NCBI RefSeq assembly: GCF_024171895.1
Contig: NZ_JAMTCQ010000011.1
Coordinates: forward strand, 310,001 to 374,000
From: Prauserella halophila
Lineage (GTDB): Bacteria; Actinomycetota; Actinomycetes; Mycobacteriales; Pseudonocardiaceae
Length of the DNA: 64,000 nucleotides
Direction of reading: 5' to 3'
A program made the position numbers and the translations under genes. Shown here piece after piece: positions 45,712-54,061 of the stretch. The notes below the pieces were generated by a model. That model worked only from the letters and a program-made list of their open reading frames with translations, did no database searches and had not been told where the DNA came from. Position 1 is the stretch's first letter. Every line of letters begins with the position of its first letter.

Positions 45712-46857
45712 ATGACGACCGTTCCCGACGTCCCCCGCCGAATCGAAACCGACCCCGTCGCCGAACGCTACGCTCGAGGCTGGCACTGCCTCGGTCTGTC
45801 GGACGACTACCGCGACGGCTCGCCCCACCAGGTGACGGCCTTCGGCACCAAGCTCGTCGTGTGGGCCGACGCCGACGGCGAGATCCACGTACTCGACGCC
45901 TACTGCCGCCACATGGGCGGGGACCTGACCCAGGGCACCGTCAAGGACGGCAACATCGCCTGCCCGTTCCACGACTGGCGCTGGGGCGGTGACGGCCGCT
46001 GCAAACAGATCCCGTACTCGCGCCGGGTGCCGCTGCGGGCCCGGACCTCGTCCTGGCCCACGCTGGACCAGGACGGCATGCTGTTCGTCTGGAACGACCC
46101 CGAGGGCAACCCGCCGATCGAGGAGCAGGCCATCCCGAGGATCCCGGGAGCCACCAGTGACGAGTGGACCGACTGGCACTGGTACAGCATCCGCATCGAT
46201 GGTTCCAACTGCCGCGAGATCGTCGACAACGTCGTGGACATGGCGCACTTCTTCTACGTCCACTACTCGATGCCGACCTACTTCAAGAACGTCTTCGAGG
46301 GCCACGTCGCCACCCAGTACATGAACGGCGCGGAACGGGCCGACGTCGCCATCCCGAGCGAGGACGGCGCCGAGCTGCTGGAGATCCGGTCGACCGCGTC
46401 GTACTTCGGCCCGTCGTTCATGATCGACGATCTGGTGTACGAGTTCGACACCGGCGACTTCGAATCGATCCTGATCAACTGCCATTACCCGATCGACACC
46501 AACTCCTTCGTGCTGCAGTACGGCATCATCGTCAAGAAGCCGCAGGGCGTCTCCGACGAACACGCCGCGGCCTCGGCCAAGACGATGGGCGATTTCATCA
46601 AGACCGGGTTCGAACAGGACGTCGAGATCTGGCAGAACAAGGCCCGGATCGACAATCCGTTGCTGTGCGAGGAGGACGGGCCGGTCTACCAGCTGCGGCG
46701 CTGGTACCAGCAGTTCTACACCGACGTCGCGGACGTGCAGGCCGAGATGACCGACCGGTTCGAGTTCGAACTCGACATGACCCGGCCCGCCGAGGCATGG
46801 TCCCGGGAGGTCGCCGACAACGTGGCACGTCGCGACGAAGCCGCCGGGGCGCACTGA
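45712..46857 (+). CDS. kshA: 3-ketosteroid 9-alpha-hydroxylase, oxygenase component
   Basis: A 381-residue Rieske oxygenase. The [2Fe-2S] ligands are CRH and CPFHDW about 17 residues apart near residue 64-89, and the mononuclear iron ligands lie in NVVDMAHFFYVHYSMP (D-x2-H-x4-H). KshA hydroxylates C9 of 3-ketosteroids with electrons from KshB. ATG 45712 was chosen because AGGAAGG precedes it; an in-frame ATG at 45682 is an alternative. The stop overlaps the next small gene. Confidence 0.93.
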   Translation: MTTVPDVPRRIETDPVAERYARGWHCLGLSDDYRDGSPHQVTAFGTKLVVWADADGEIHVLDAYCRHMGGDLTQGTVKDGNIACPFHDWRWGGDGRCKQIPYSRRVPLRARTSSWPTLDQDGMLFVWNDPEGNPPIEEQAIPRIPGATSDEWTDWHWYSIRIDGSNCREIVDNVVDMAHFFYVHYSMPTYFKNVFEGHVATQYMNGAERADVAIPSEDGAELLEIRSTASYFGPSFMIDDLVYEFDTGDFESILINCHYPIDTNSFVLQYGIIVKKPQGVSDEHAAASAKTMGDFIKTGFEQDVEIWQNKARIDNPLLCEEDGPVYQLRRWYQQFYTDVADVQAEMTDRFEFELDMTRPAEAWSREVADNVARRDEAAGAH

Positions 46858-47171
46858 TGGCCATCCGCACCACCACCCCCGGGAACGAGAAGGCCGACCG
46901 GCCCGAGGTCCGTCCCGACGTCCGGCTGGAGACCGCTCCGATGGTGCCGGTCTCGTGCGAGAGCTGCGGCATCACGGTCGAGGCGCGCAAGAGCAGCTGG
47001 GAGCAGACCAGTATCCAGTGGCACGGCGACCTCGACGGTTGTCTCGAGCGCCGGGCGGCCCCACCGCCGACCATCGCCGGTACCGCCTTCCGTGGCTGCA
47101 CGGCGCTGCGCAACACCCTCAGCCACGCTGTGGACCGCGGCGCGCTGCCGGTACTCACCGAGAGCGAGTGA
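46857..47171 (+). CDS. Small four-cysteine protein coupled to kshA
   Basis: A 104-residue protein whose ATG overlaps the kshA stop (TGATG). The middle has VPVSCESCGITVEARKSSW, then single cysteines at DGCLERR and FRGCTALRN. A C-x2-C plus two more cysteines could bind zinc or an iron-sulfur cluster, but the spacing matches no ferredoxin that I recognise. The first 35 residues are polar and probably disordered. Coupling suggests a helper of KshA, for example in electron transfer or assembly. I do not recognise the family. Confidence 0.7.
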   Translation: MAIRTTTPGNEKADRPEVRPDVRLETAPMVPVSCESCGITVEARKSSWEQTSIQWHGDLDGCLERRAAPPPTIAGTAFRGCTALRNTLSHAVDRGALPVLTESE

Positions 47172-47205
47172 TCCTCGGCGCCGGCTCATCGGTGAGGCAC
47201 CTGTC

Positions 47206-47254
47206 AGGGCCGGTGAGGTCCCCGCCGCCCGGCGGCGGGGACCTCACCGGCCCT
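47206..47254. terminator. Very strong bidirectional hairpin
   Basis: A 24-bp perfect inverted repeat (47206-47229 with 47231-47254) lies between the convergent kshA-associated gene and kshB. Confidence 0.8.
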
Positions 47255-47314
47255 CGTGGTTGCCGAGCCGCGGCAAACGGGGGCTGTGGCCCCGGGCTCC
47301 GGGCCCCGACTCGG

Positions 47315-47351
47315 TCTCGGGTTCGGGTTCGGGTTCGGGTTCGGGGTTCGG
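47315..47351. repeat. Hexanucleotide repeat after kshB
   Basis: The unit GTTCGG is repeated four times exactly (47321-47344) with degenerate copies on each side. It lies just after the kshB stop. Such short arrays may vary between strains. Confidence 0.8.
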
Positions 47352-47362
47352 ACTCTCGTCGG

Positions 47363-48409
47363 TCACCCGTCGTAACTCACACGCACCCGGTCGCCGACGG
47401 GCCGCGCCTGGCACGAGAGGACGAGCCCGTCGGCGAGGTCGGCATCGTCGAGCACCTCGTTGGACTCCATCTCGACCTCCCCTTCGGTCACGACGCAGGC
47501 GCACGCGCTGCAGGCGCCCTCGCGGCACGAGTAGGGCGCCGCCACGCCCGCGGCGAGCAGCACGTCGAGCAGCGTGCGTGAGCGTTCCCAGCCGAGGGCG
47601 TGGGTGGTGCCGTCGAGCTCCACCTCCAACGCGACGGCGCCGGACTCCTCGTCGGCGCCCGACGGTACGTCCGGCGCGGCGAACGGGTCTCCGGTGAGCG
47701 AGACGAACTCTTCCTTGTGCCAGCGTTCGGCGGGCATCCCCAGGGTGGTCACGGCCTTCTCGACGGCACCCATGAACGGGCCGGGCCCGCAGACGAACGT
47801 CTCCCGGTCGAGGTACGGCGCCAGTCTGGGCGCGAGCATGTCCGCGCCCGGGGTCCCGTGCAGCGACTCCAGCCAGTGCAGCACCACCAACCGGTCCGGG
47901 TGGCGCCGTTCCAGTTCGGCGAGGCGGCGCGCGAAGATCACCGACCACTCGTCGCGGTTGGCGTAGACCAGCGTGATTCGGCCGGTGCCGATCTCCAGCG
48001 CCGCGAGCAGAATGGACATGACCGGGGTGATCCCGCTGCCTGCGGCGACGAGGAGCAGGTCGCGGTCCGGGTCCCGCGGGGTGAAGGTACCGGCCGGTGG
48101 CAATGCGTCGACGACGTCGCCGACGGCGAGGCGGTCGCACATCCAGGACGAGCCACGGCCGCCGGGGATCCTCTTGACCGTGACGGCGAGCCGATCCGGA
48201 TCGCTGTGGGGCGAACTGCTCAGCGAATAGCAGCGGGCGAGGTGCGACCCGCTCTCCCCCGCCCCGCCGTCCGCGGCCGGAACCCGGAAGGTGAGGAACT
48301 GCCCGGGGCGGTAGCGGACGGCGGATCCGTCGGCGGCGGCCAGGACGATCGAGCAGGCGTCCTCGGTCTCGGCGACGACGTCGACGACCCGCAGTCGAAT
48401 GCCGGTCAT
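47363..48409 (-). CDS. kshB: 3-ketosteroid 9-alpha-hydroxylase, reductase component
   Basis: A 348-residue reductase with three domains. An FAD/NAD-binding reductase part carries RCYSLSSSP and GSGITPVMSILLA, and CGPGPFM is the NAD motif. A C-terminal plant-type ferredoxin has cluster cysteines in SCREGACSACAC with the fourth in LSCQA. It passes electrons from NADH to KshA. The ATG overlaps the hsaD stop by four bases, so the two are co-translated. Confidence 0.92.
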   Translation of the reverse strand: MTGIRLRVVDVVAETEDACSIVLAAADGSAVRYRPGQFLTFRVPAADGGAGESGSHLARCYSLSSSPHSDPDRLAVTVKRIPGGRGSSWMCDRLAVGDVVDALPPAGTFTPRDPDRDLLLVAAGSGITPVMSILLAALEIGTGRITLVYANRDEWSVIFARRLAELERRHPDRLVVLHWLESLHGTPGADMLAPRLAPYLDRETFVCGPGPFMGAVEKAVTTLGMPAERWHKEEFVSLTGDPFAAPDVPSGADEESGAVALEVELDGTTHALGWERSRTLLDVLLAAGVAAPYSCREGACSACACVVTEGEVEMESNEVLDDADLADGLVLSCQARPVGDRVRVSYDG

Positions 48410-49284
48410 GACGCGTCCGGCCGGGTCAGGAAGGCGAGCACGACGCTCTCCCAGGCATCCTTCTGCTCGATCATCGCCCAGTGGCCGCAGTCCGGAAAGA
48501 TGTGCAGTTCCACATCCGGGATGGTGCGCATCGGCAACAACGCCATGTCGACGGGACTGACCCGGTCGTCACGTCCCCACGTGATGAGCGTCTTGGCCTT
48601 GATCTTGTGGAGCATGGCCCAGTAGGGCGCGGCGTCCGAGTCGGCCATCGCCGCCGCCGTGGCTTCGAAGGCCTCCCGCCCGTACATGCCGCGCGCGCCG
48701 GCCAGCGTGGCCGGCTCCGTGGCCTGCTGCCAGCGCTGCTCGATCATCTCCTCGGTGATGATGCTGCGGTCGTAGACCATCGAGTGCAGCCAGTCGACGA
48801 GCCGTTCGCGGGTCGGATCGTCGGTGAAGTCCATCAACAGGTTGATGCCTTCGCCGGGCCCGGGGGAAAGCAGGTTGCGGCCCACACCACCGACGGTGAC
48901 CAGGCGCCGCACCCGGTCCGGTCGCTCCGTCGCGAGGATGGCGCCTGCGATACCGCCCATCGAGTTGCCGACGACGTCGACCCGGTCGAGACCGAGTCCG
49001 TCCAACAGCCGGGTCGCGGCCTCGACCGAGGCAGGCAGTAGCGGCCGGTCCGTGGGGTGGCTGACGCCGAAACCGGGGAGTTCGAGGACGAGGCACCGGA
49101 AGTGGCGCGAGAACGTCTCCAGGTTGCCGGAGAAGTTCCGCCACCCGGTGACGCCCGGACCGGAGCCGTGCAGCAGCACCAGTGGCGGTCCTTCCCCGAT
49201 CTCGTGGTAGCGCAGTACCCCCTGCTCGGTGGGCAACTCGCGCAGGTGCGACGTGGCATCGAGCGTCGTAGCAGTCGGGTCCAT
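48406..49284 (-). CDS. hsaD: 4,9-DSHA hydrolase
   Basis: A 292-residue alpha/beta hydrolase of the meta-cleavage product type. The serine is in VVGNSMGGIAGA, the aspartate in WGRDDRVSP, and the histidine in PDCGHWAMIE; HGSGPGVTGW is the oxyanion segment. HsaD splits the ring-cleavage product 4,9-DSHA into HIP and a hydroxyhexadienoate. There is no clear ribosome-binding site before ATG 49284, though the start and length fit the mycobacterial enzyme. Confidence 0.92.
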   Translation of the reverse strand: MDPTATTLDATSHLRELPTEQGVLRYHEIGEGPPLVLLHGSGPGVTGWRNFSGNLETFSRHFRCLVLELPGFGVSHPTDRPLLPASVEAATRLLDGLGLDRVDVVGNSMGGIAGAILATERPDRVRRLVTVGGVGRNLLSPGPGEGINLLMDFTDDPTRERLVDWLHSMVYDRSIITEEMIEQRWQQATEPATLAGARGMYGREAFEATAAAMADSDAAPYWAMLHKIKAKTLITWGRDDRVSPVDMALLPMRTIPDVELHIFPDCGHWAMIEQKDAWESVVLAFLTRPDAS

Positions 49285-49416
49285 GGATCGGCACGTTAGG
49301 TGCCGGCCCGGTGCCACCGCCGGATCGATCCCGCTGCCCGGGAGGAGCGACGGCTGCCGCGCACCGGCGGCCGTACGGTCCACGCGACCGACCCCGCGAC
49401 GGGAGGAGCACGACGA

Positions 49417-49983
49417 ATGTCCGAAGCGGCCGTGTCCGCGCACACGCCACCGGTGGTCCTCACGCCCGACCCGCAAACGATGCGCCACACGATGGGCATC
49501 TTCGCCACCGGAGTCACCATCGTGACCGGAGCCGACGACGCCGGGCCGACGGGCTTCGCCTGCCAGTCGTTCGCCTCGGTGTCGCTCGCCCCGCCCCTGG
49601 TGCTGTTCTGCGCGGACCACCGTGGCCGCGCCTGGCCCCGGATCCGGGAGGCGGGGCACTTCTGCGTCAACGTCCTCGGCGACGACCAGGCCGACCTCTG
49701 CCGGCGGTTCGGTTCCGCGGCCGGAACCAAGTTCGACGGCCTGCCATGGACCGCATCGCCGTGGGGGACGCCACTGCTTCCCGACGTGCTCTGCCGGGTC
49801 CACGCCGCCGTGGAGGCGGTGCACGCCTCCGGGGATCACGACGTCGTGATCGGCCGGGTGTCGGGCCTGGAAACGCCCCGGCGCGCCTCCCCGCTGGTTT
49901 TCTACAAAGGACGGTTCGGGATCGAGGACGACAGCGCCCACGCCCTGCCTGATCTCTTCGGCTGGAACGACGTCTGGAGCTGA
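49417..49983 (+). CDS. hsaB: HsaB, flavin reductase of the HsaAB monooxygenase
   Basis: A 188-residue flavin reductase-like protein (GIFATGVTIVTG, GFACQSFASVSLAPPLVLF, FCVNVLGDDQ). HsaB supplies reduced flavin to HsaA, which hydroxylates 3-HSA at C4. The ATG at 49417 has GGGAGGAG upstream. It is divergent from hsaD and 3' to 3' with hsaC, an arrangement different from the hsaACDB operon of mycobacteria. Confidence 0.9.
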   Translation: MSEAAVSAHTPPVVLTPDPQTMRHTMGIFATGVTIVTGADDAGPTGFACQSFASVSLAPPLVLFCADHRGRAWPRIREAGHFCVNVLGDDQADLCRRFGSAAGTKFDGLPWTASPWGTPLLPDVLCRVHAAVEAVHASGDHDVVIGRVSGLETPRRASPLVFYKGRFGIEDDSAHALPDLFGWNDVWS

Positions 49984-50045
49984 CCTGCCGGCTGAGAGGC
50001 GGCACCGCACCGCTGCCGCCGGCTGCCTGAGGTGACACGCGACGA

Positions 50046-50074
50046 ATCCCCCGGTTCCTCTCGAACCGGGGGAT
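50046..50074. terminator. Hairpin terminator between hsaB and hsaC
   Basis: A perfect 12-bp stem (50046-50057 with 50063-50074) with a 5-base loop separates the convergent genes. Confidence 0.75.
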
Positions 50075-50112
50075 GTCGCCACGTGCCCGCTGTGGTCGTT
50101 ACGCGCTCGGGC

Positions 50113-51045
50113 TCACTCGGGCGGAGCGAACGCCGCCAGCGGTTCGGACCCCGACCAGTCGTGTCCCCAGTAGGAGTCGGCGGTGATCTCCTCGGCCGTG
50201 TAGTGGCTCTCGTCGACGCGCATCCCGTCGGTGCCGTACTCGATGTCCCAGCCGCCCGGGGCACGGACGTAGAACGAGACCATCCGGTCGTTCGTGTGGC
50301 GGCCCAGCGTGGACGACAACGAGAAGCCGCGCTCGTCGACCCTGTCGAGCGCCCTGCCGACCGCGTCCAGCGTGTCGACCTCGACCATGAAGTGCACGAC
50401 GCCCGGCACCTCGCCCCGCGGGGCACCGATCAGCGCGAGGCTGTGGTGCCGCTCGTTGACACCCATGAACCGCACGCGCGGCTGGTAGCCGCTCTCCGTC
50501 GGCGGGCCCGCCTTCATCGCGCCGCGGTTGAGGAAGCCGAGCACCTCGGTGTAGAAGGCGAGGCTCTCCTCCGGGGCCATGGTCGGCACGACGACGTGGC
50601 CCAGCCCCTGGTCGCCGGTGACGAACCGCTGCGCCAGCCCCGTCAGGACCGGGCTGTGGTCGAGTTCGGGCGCGAAGAAGATCTCGGTCGGGATGCCGCC
50701 GGGGTCGGTGAACGTGATGCCGTCCTCGACGCGGCGTTCCGCCTTCTCCTCCGCGGTCATCGGTTTGACCGCCACGGCGGCCGCCTCGAGGTCGCGGGTC
50801 ACCGCGGCGAGTGCCAGGTGGTCCCGCACCTCCCAGCCGATGGCGAGTACCCGGTCGGGTGCGCCGGGCGAGACGACGAGCCGCGCGGCCCGTTCGTCCA
50901 TCCGCAGGTGGAGACTGTCGGGGTCGGGGCCCGCGACCTCCTGGAAGCCGAGCGCGTCGACGGTCAGCTCGCGCCAGCGGGACAGATCCTGGCTCTGCAT
51001 CCGGATGTAGCCGAGACCGCGGATATGACGTTCGTTGCGGGTCAT
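50113..51045 (-). CDS. hsaC: HsaC, extradiol dioxygenase
   Basis: A 310-residue two-domain extradiol dioxygenase. The iron ligands are His in GLGHVVVP, His in GVVHFMVEVD and Glu in WDIEYGTDG. HsaC cleaves the catechol 3,4-DHSA in ring A. ATG 51045 follows GAAAGGA. It is 17 bases after hsaA and surely co-transcribed with it. Confidence 0.93.
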   Translation of the reverse strand: MTRNERHIRGLGYIRMQSQDLSRWRELTVDALGFQEVAGPDPDSLHLRMDERAARLVVSPGAPDRVLAIGWEVRDHLALAAVTRDLEAAAVAVKPMTAEEKAERRVEDGITFTDPGGIPTEIFFAPELDHSPVLTGLAQRFVTGDQGLGHVVVPTMAPEESLAFYTEVLGFLNRGAMKAGPPTESGYQPRVRFMGVNERHHSLALIGAPRGEVPGVVHFMVEVDTLDAVGRALDRVDERGFSLSSTLGRHTNDRMVSFYVRAPGGWDIEYGTDGMRVDESHYTAEEITADSYWGHDWSGSEPLAAFAPPE

Positions 51046-51062
51046 CGAGGTTCCTTTCGTCG

Positions 51063-52247
51063 TCAGATCATCGAGCGCAGGGGCCCCGGCGGTGGCACGA
51101 TGTCCAGCCGGCCGAGTGCCGAGGCGTGGAAAACGGCGCCCGGCACGTGGATCGCGTGCGCGAGTCCCATGTGGCCGTCCCGCCAGAAACGCTGCATCGG
51201 GTTGTCGTTGCGCAGGCCGTTGCCACCGGAACGGGCCACGACGTCGTCCATCGCCCGCACGGCCCGCCACGCGGCGGCCACCTGGGTCTCCCGGTTGCGC
51301 GCCCGGTCGGCGAATGCGAGCTCCCTACCTGCGGCCGCCTCGTCGTAGGACCACCGCATGCTGTCCAGCAGAGCGATCCGGGAGGCCCGCAGCTCGGCCG
51401 CGGCGGCGCCGACGGCGGACAGCACGTACGGGTCCTCGCGCGCCTTCGTGCCGGTGATCTGCAGCCGATCACGCTGATAGGCGAGGTGGTGGGCCAGCGC
51501 GCCTTCACAGATGCCGATCACGGCCGAGGTGATCCCGGCGGGGAACACCGTGGTGAACGGCATGTGGTAAAGCGGGTTGTCGATCCCCGCGTCCCTGGGC
51601 GCGGAGCCGTCGACGAGCCGGTCGTAGGCGAGCACTCGGTACTCGGGGACGAACACGTCCTCGACGACGATGTCCTTGCTGCCGGTGCCGCGGAGACCGA
51701 CCACGTCCCACGAGTCGGCGACGATCTCGTAGTCCGACCGCGGCAGGATCACGTGCCGCATCCCGGCCGAGTGGTCCGGGTTGCCGTCGGAGCCGGCCAC
51801 GGTGGCACCGAGGAAGATCCAGTTGCAGTGGTCGGTGCCCGAGGAGAACTGCCACCGGCCGGAGAAGAGGTAGCCGCCGTCGACGGGACGCAACATACCC
51901 ATCGGCGCGTACGGGGAGGCGATCCAGACCTCGGGATCCTCGCCCCAGACCTCCTCCTGCACCCGGTTGTCGGCCATCGCCAGTTCCCAGGGATGGAGGC
52001 CGACGATGCCCGCCACCCATCCGGCGGAACCGTCTGCTGCCGCGACCGCCATCACCGACTCGGCGAAGTCGGCCGGATGTGCCTCCGCGCCGCCGTACTT
52101 CGCGGGCTGGAACATGCGCATGACACCGGTCTCCCGCAGCAGGTCGACCGCTCGCTCGTCCAGTTGTCCGCGCTGCTCGCTCGCCGCGCCGGTGGCCGCA
52201 ATCCGATCGGCGCGCTCGTCAATGGCGGCAAGTACGTCATTGGCCAT
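51063..52247 (-). CDS. hsaA: HsaA, flavin-dependent 3-HSA monooxygenase
   Basis: A 394-residue protein of the acyl-CoA dehydrogenase-like flavin monooxygenase group, the same length as mycobacterial HsaA. Typical segments are RMFQPAKYGGAE, FSGRWQFSSGTDHCNW and WDVVGLRGTGSKDIVVEDVF. It hydroxylates 3-HSA to the catechol 3,4-DHSA with FMNH2 from HsaB. ATG 52247 follows AGGAGGAGG. Upstream are a palindrome and a shared promoter motif, then the divergent MarR gene. Confidence 0.93.
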   Translation of the reverse strand: MANDVLAAIDERADRIAATGAASEQRGQLDERAVDLLRETGVMRMFQPAKYGGAEAHPADFAESVMAVAAADGSAGWVAGIVGLHPWELAMADNRVQEEVWGEDPEVWIASPYAPMGMLRPVDGGYLFSGRWQFSSGTDHCNWIFLGATVAGSDGNPDHSAGMRHVILPRSDYEIVADSWDVVGLRGTGSKDIVVEDVFVPEYRVLAYDRLVDGSAPRDAGIDNPLYHMPFTTVFPAGITSAVIGICEGALAHHLAYQRDRLQITGTKAREDPYVLSAVGAAAAELRASRIALLDSMRWSYDEAAAGRELAFADRARNRETQVAAAWRAVRAMDDVVARSGGNGLRNDNPMQRFWRDGHMGLAHAIHVPGAVFHASALGRLDIVPPPGPLRSMI

Positions 52248-52287
52248 GATTCGCCTCCTCCTGATCGCAGCTCGCGACCGGGCTGCA

Positions 52288-52305
52288 CCGTCGCAAAGGC
52301 GACGG
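52288..52305. promoter_or_regulatory. Palindrome between hsaA and marR
   Basis: CCGTCGC and its complement flank AAAG (7-bp arms). It lies 40 bases before the hsaA start in the divergent promoter, and may be an operator or part of the leader. Confidence 0.4.
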
Positions 52306-52359
52306 GTCCGGCACCGACGTACTCCCGCCGAACGGGATCGCAGCCCGGCACTCCGCACG

Positions 52360-52373
52360 CCTCCCGTTGAGCG
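52360..52373 (-). promoter_or_regulatory. Shared ring A/B promoter motif, hsaA copy
   Basis: On the minus strand the core reads CGCTCAACGGGAG (52361-52373), differing from the kstD-kshA copy at two positions. It lies 114 bases upstream of hsaA and 45 bases upstream of the divergent marR. Confidence 0.45.
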
Positions 52374-52417
52374 GCCGTGCCCGGTGGCGCGGCACAATGC
52401 GGGTAGGGAGTCAGTGA

Positions 52418-53437
52418 ATGCGGAACATGCAGACCTCGGTGACACGATCGGAGTTCGCGGTGACCTCGGAGTCCACCTCCAGCCTGGAGTTCGTGACTCT
52501 GTCGCTACTCAACGACTTCGCCAGCACCTCGTTGAGCAGGGAACACTCGAGCTTCTTCGAACAGCTGACCGGCGTCGCCCTGCCGACCTCCGAGATACGG
52601 CTGCTCGAGTACCTCAGTGGACGCGATCCGGTGCCGGCGAGCACGATCGCGACCGCACTCGTCATCGACCCCTCCCGCACGAGCCGCCTGGTCCGCCGGC
52701 TCGAACGCGTCGGCTACATCGGGCGGGAACCGGACCCGGTCGACGGTAGGCGAACACTGCTCCACCTAACGGCCGAGGCCCAGACGGTTATGAACACCTC
52801 GCTCCTGCGCTTCACCGATCGCTACCTCCAGATGACCGCGAACTGGGCCGACACGGACGTCAGCGATCTGAACGAATGGCTGCAGCACGTGTATCGAGGC
52901 CTGACCGGCTGGCTTCCCGATCGGCCCACGTCACAGGCGGGACGGGTGTGGCGACGCCTGGTCGCGAACGGGTCCGACTACTCGGCCGCACAGCTGGAGC
53001 TGGGCGAAACCGCGATCCTGGTCTTCACGTGGATATCCCAGGCACGCTGGTTCGAATACCTCCTCGAGAGCCGGTCGGTGCCCCTGGGGCAACAGACGTT
53101 CCTCAGTCTGTGCGCGATCGAGCGGCGAGGGCCCCTTCCCGTTGCCAAACTCGGCGAGATCACCTGGGTCGACCACACCCAGGCGAGCAAGCGGATCAGT
53201 CGGCTCGACGAACTCGGCCTGGTCGAACGGGCCGTGGACTCCTTCGACCGGCGCAGCAGCCTGGTGCGCTGCTCCCGTCGGGGAACGGCGCTGGTGCGGC
53301 ACCTCGCCGACGAACAGCTGGGCGACCTCGAGGCAGCCGTCGGCCCCGTGGAGCCGACGCGGCGCGCGCAGTGGACCGAGCTCATGCACCGCTACCTCAC
53401 GACCTTGACCGAGCAGGGCCTCCTGCTGAACCCGTAG
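52418..53437 (+). CDS. Regulator with two MarR domains in one chain
   Basis: A 339-residue protein, about twice normal MarR length. Residues 57-118 are one winged helix (LPTSEIRLLEYLSG, then wing DPVDGRR), followed by its dimerisation helices. Residues 221-290 are a second one (VPLGQQTFLSLCAI, wing DSFDRRSS), again with helices to the end. MarR proteins normally dimerise, so the chain may fold as an internal dimer with two unlike DNA-reading heads. It is divergent from hsaA, making ring A/B genes its probable targets. The ATG 52418 follows GGGAG. Confidence 0.82.
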   Translation: MRNMQTSVTRSEFAVTSESTSSLEFVTLSLLNDFASTSLSREHSSFFEQLTGVALPTSEIRLLEYLSGRDPVPASTIATALVIDPSRTSRLVRRLERVGYIGREPDPVDGRRTLLHLTAEAQTVMNTSLLRFTDRYLQMTANWADTDVSDLNEWLQHVYRGLTGWLPDRPTSQAGRVWRRLVANGSDYSAAQLELGETAILVFTWISQARWFEYLLESRSVPLGQQTFLSLCAIERRGPLPVAKLGEITWVDHTQASKRISRLDELGLVERAVDSFDRRSSLVRCSRRGTALVRHLADEQLGDLEAAVGPVEPTRRAQWTELMHRYLTTLTEQGLLLNP

Positions 53438-53456
53438 GCCTCTCGAACCCCTATCG

Positions 53457-53606
53457 ATCTCGAATCTCCAGCACTCCGGTCTCGTGGGTTCCGGTCCCTT
53501 GGCACTCCGGTTCCCTGGCACTCCGGTTCCCTGGCACTCCGGTCCCTTGGCACTCCCGAGCCTCCAGTGCTCCGGAGCCTCCAGCGCTCCGGAAATCTCG
53601 GACTCC
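53457..53606. repeat. Degenerate 16-17-bp tandem array
   Basis: Four close copies of GGTYCCYTGGCACTCC occupy 53493-53556, flanked by about four more diverged units. The array lies directly after the MarR gene. There are no spacers, so it is not CRISPR. The remaining bases to 54032 are unusual in being G/T-rich on this strand and hold no convincing gene. Confidence 0.8.
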
Positions 53607-54032
53607 GAGTCTCTGAGGCGACGAGCCTCTGGGAGCGGTTCAGGAACGGTTCCTGTTGTTTGGATGCGGGGAGGTCTCCACGGTTTCGTCGTCCCACTTC
53701 CGAGTGTGTTTTCGGAGCGTGTTGTCGAGTTGATGTGGAGGTCGATGTGCGGGTCGAGTTCCCTGGGGGTGAGTCGGCCGGGGTGAGTCGGCCGGGGTCA
53801 GCCAGTCGCGGGTGGTCCGGCCGGGGTGTGAGCCGGTCCGGTCGATCGTTCGCTGGGCAGGCCGGCCGGGTGCTGGGTCGGTCCGTCGTCGGTTGCTCGT
53901 GCGGTTCTACGGCGTGACGAGGCGGCATGCCTGGACTGTGGTGACGGTGTGACTGTTGTGTTCCCCGTGGTGCAGGTGGTGGTTCAGACACGTCCCACCG
54001 GATTCTCGTCACACTGTTGTGTCATGGTTATA
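53607..54032. other. Gene-free, G/T-biased stretch
   Basis: No convincing gene is visible. Short words such as GGTCGGCCGGGG recur, and one minus-strand frame (53392-54012) is low-complexity and rich in Pro, Arg and Thr without family similarity. It may be eroded DNA. Confidence 0.3.
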
Positions 54033-54048
54033 TCGAACTTTAGTTCGA
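54033..54048. promoter_or_regulatory. LexA SOS box
   Basis: TCGAACTTTAGTTCGA is an exact match to the actinobacterial SOS box TCGAAC-N4-GTTCGA. The symmetry extends outward to 9-bp arms. It ends 13 bases before the ATG of the HNH gene, so LexA binding should block it. Confidence 0.88.
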
Positions 54049-54061
54049 TATCATCGACACG

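Noticed and set aside
47244-47366. 41-codon Pro-Glu-rich frame coupled to the kshB stop (GTGA)
   Set aside because: Its sequence is only the translation of the GTTCGG repeat plus terminator arm; no independent support.
38014-52417. KstR (TnnAACnnGTTnnA) boxes in ring A/B promoters
   Set aside because: Looked for in the kstD-like, kstD/kshA, hsaD/hsaB and hsaA upstream regions and none seen by eye; a matrix scan would be needed to be certain.
53457-53606. CRISPR array
   Set aside because: Units are directly abutting without spacers and are too short, and no cas genes are present.
53392-54012. 206-codon minus-strand frame after marR
   Set aside because: Low complexity rich in Pro, Arg, Thr and Ser; it derives partly from the tandem array, with no start signal or family match.
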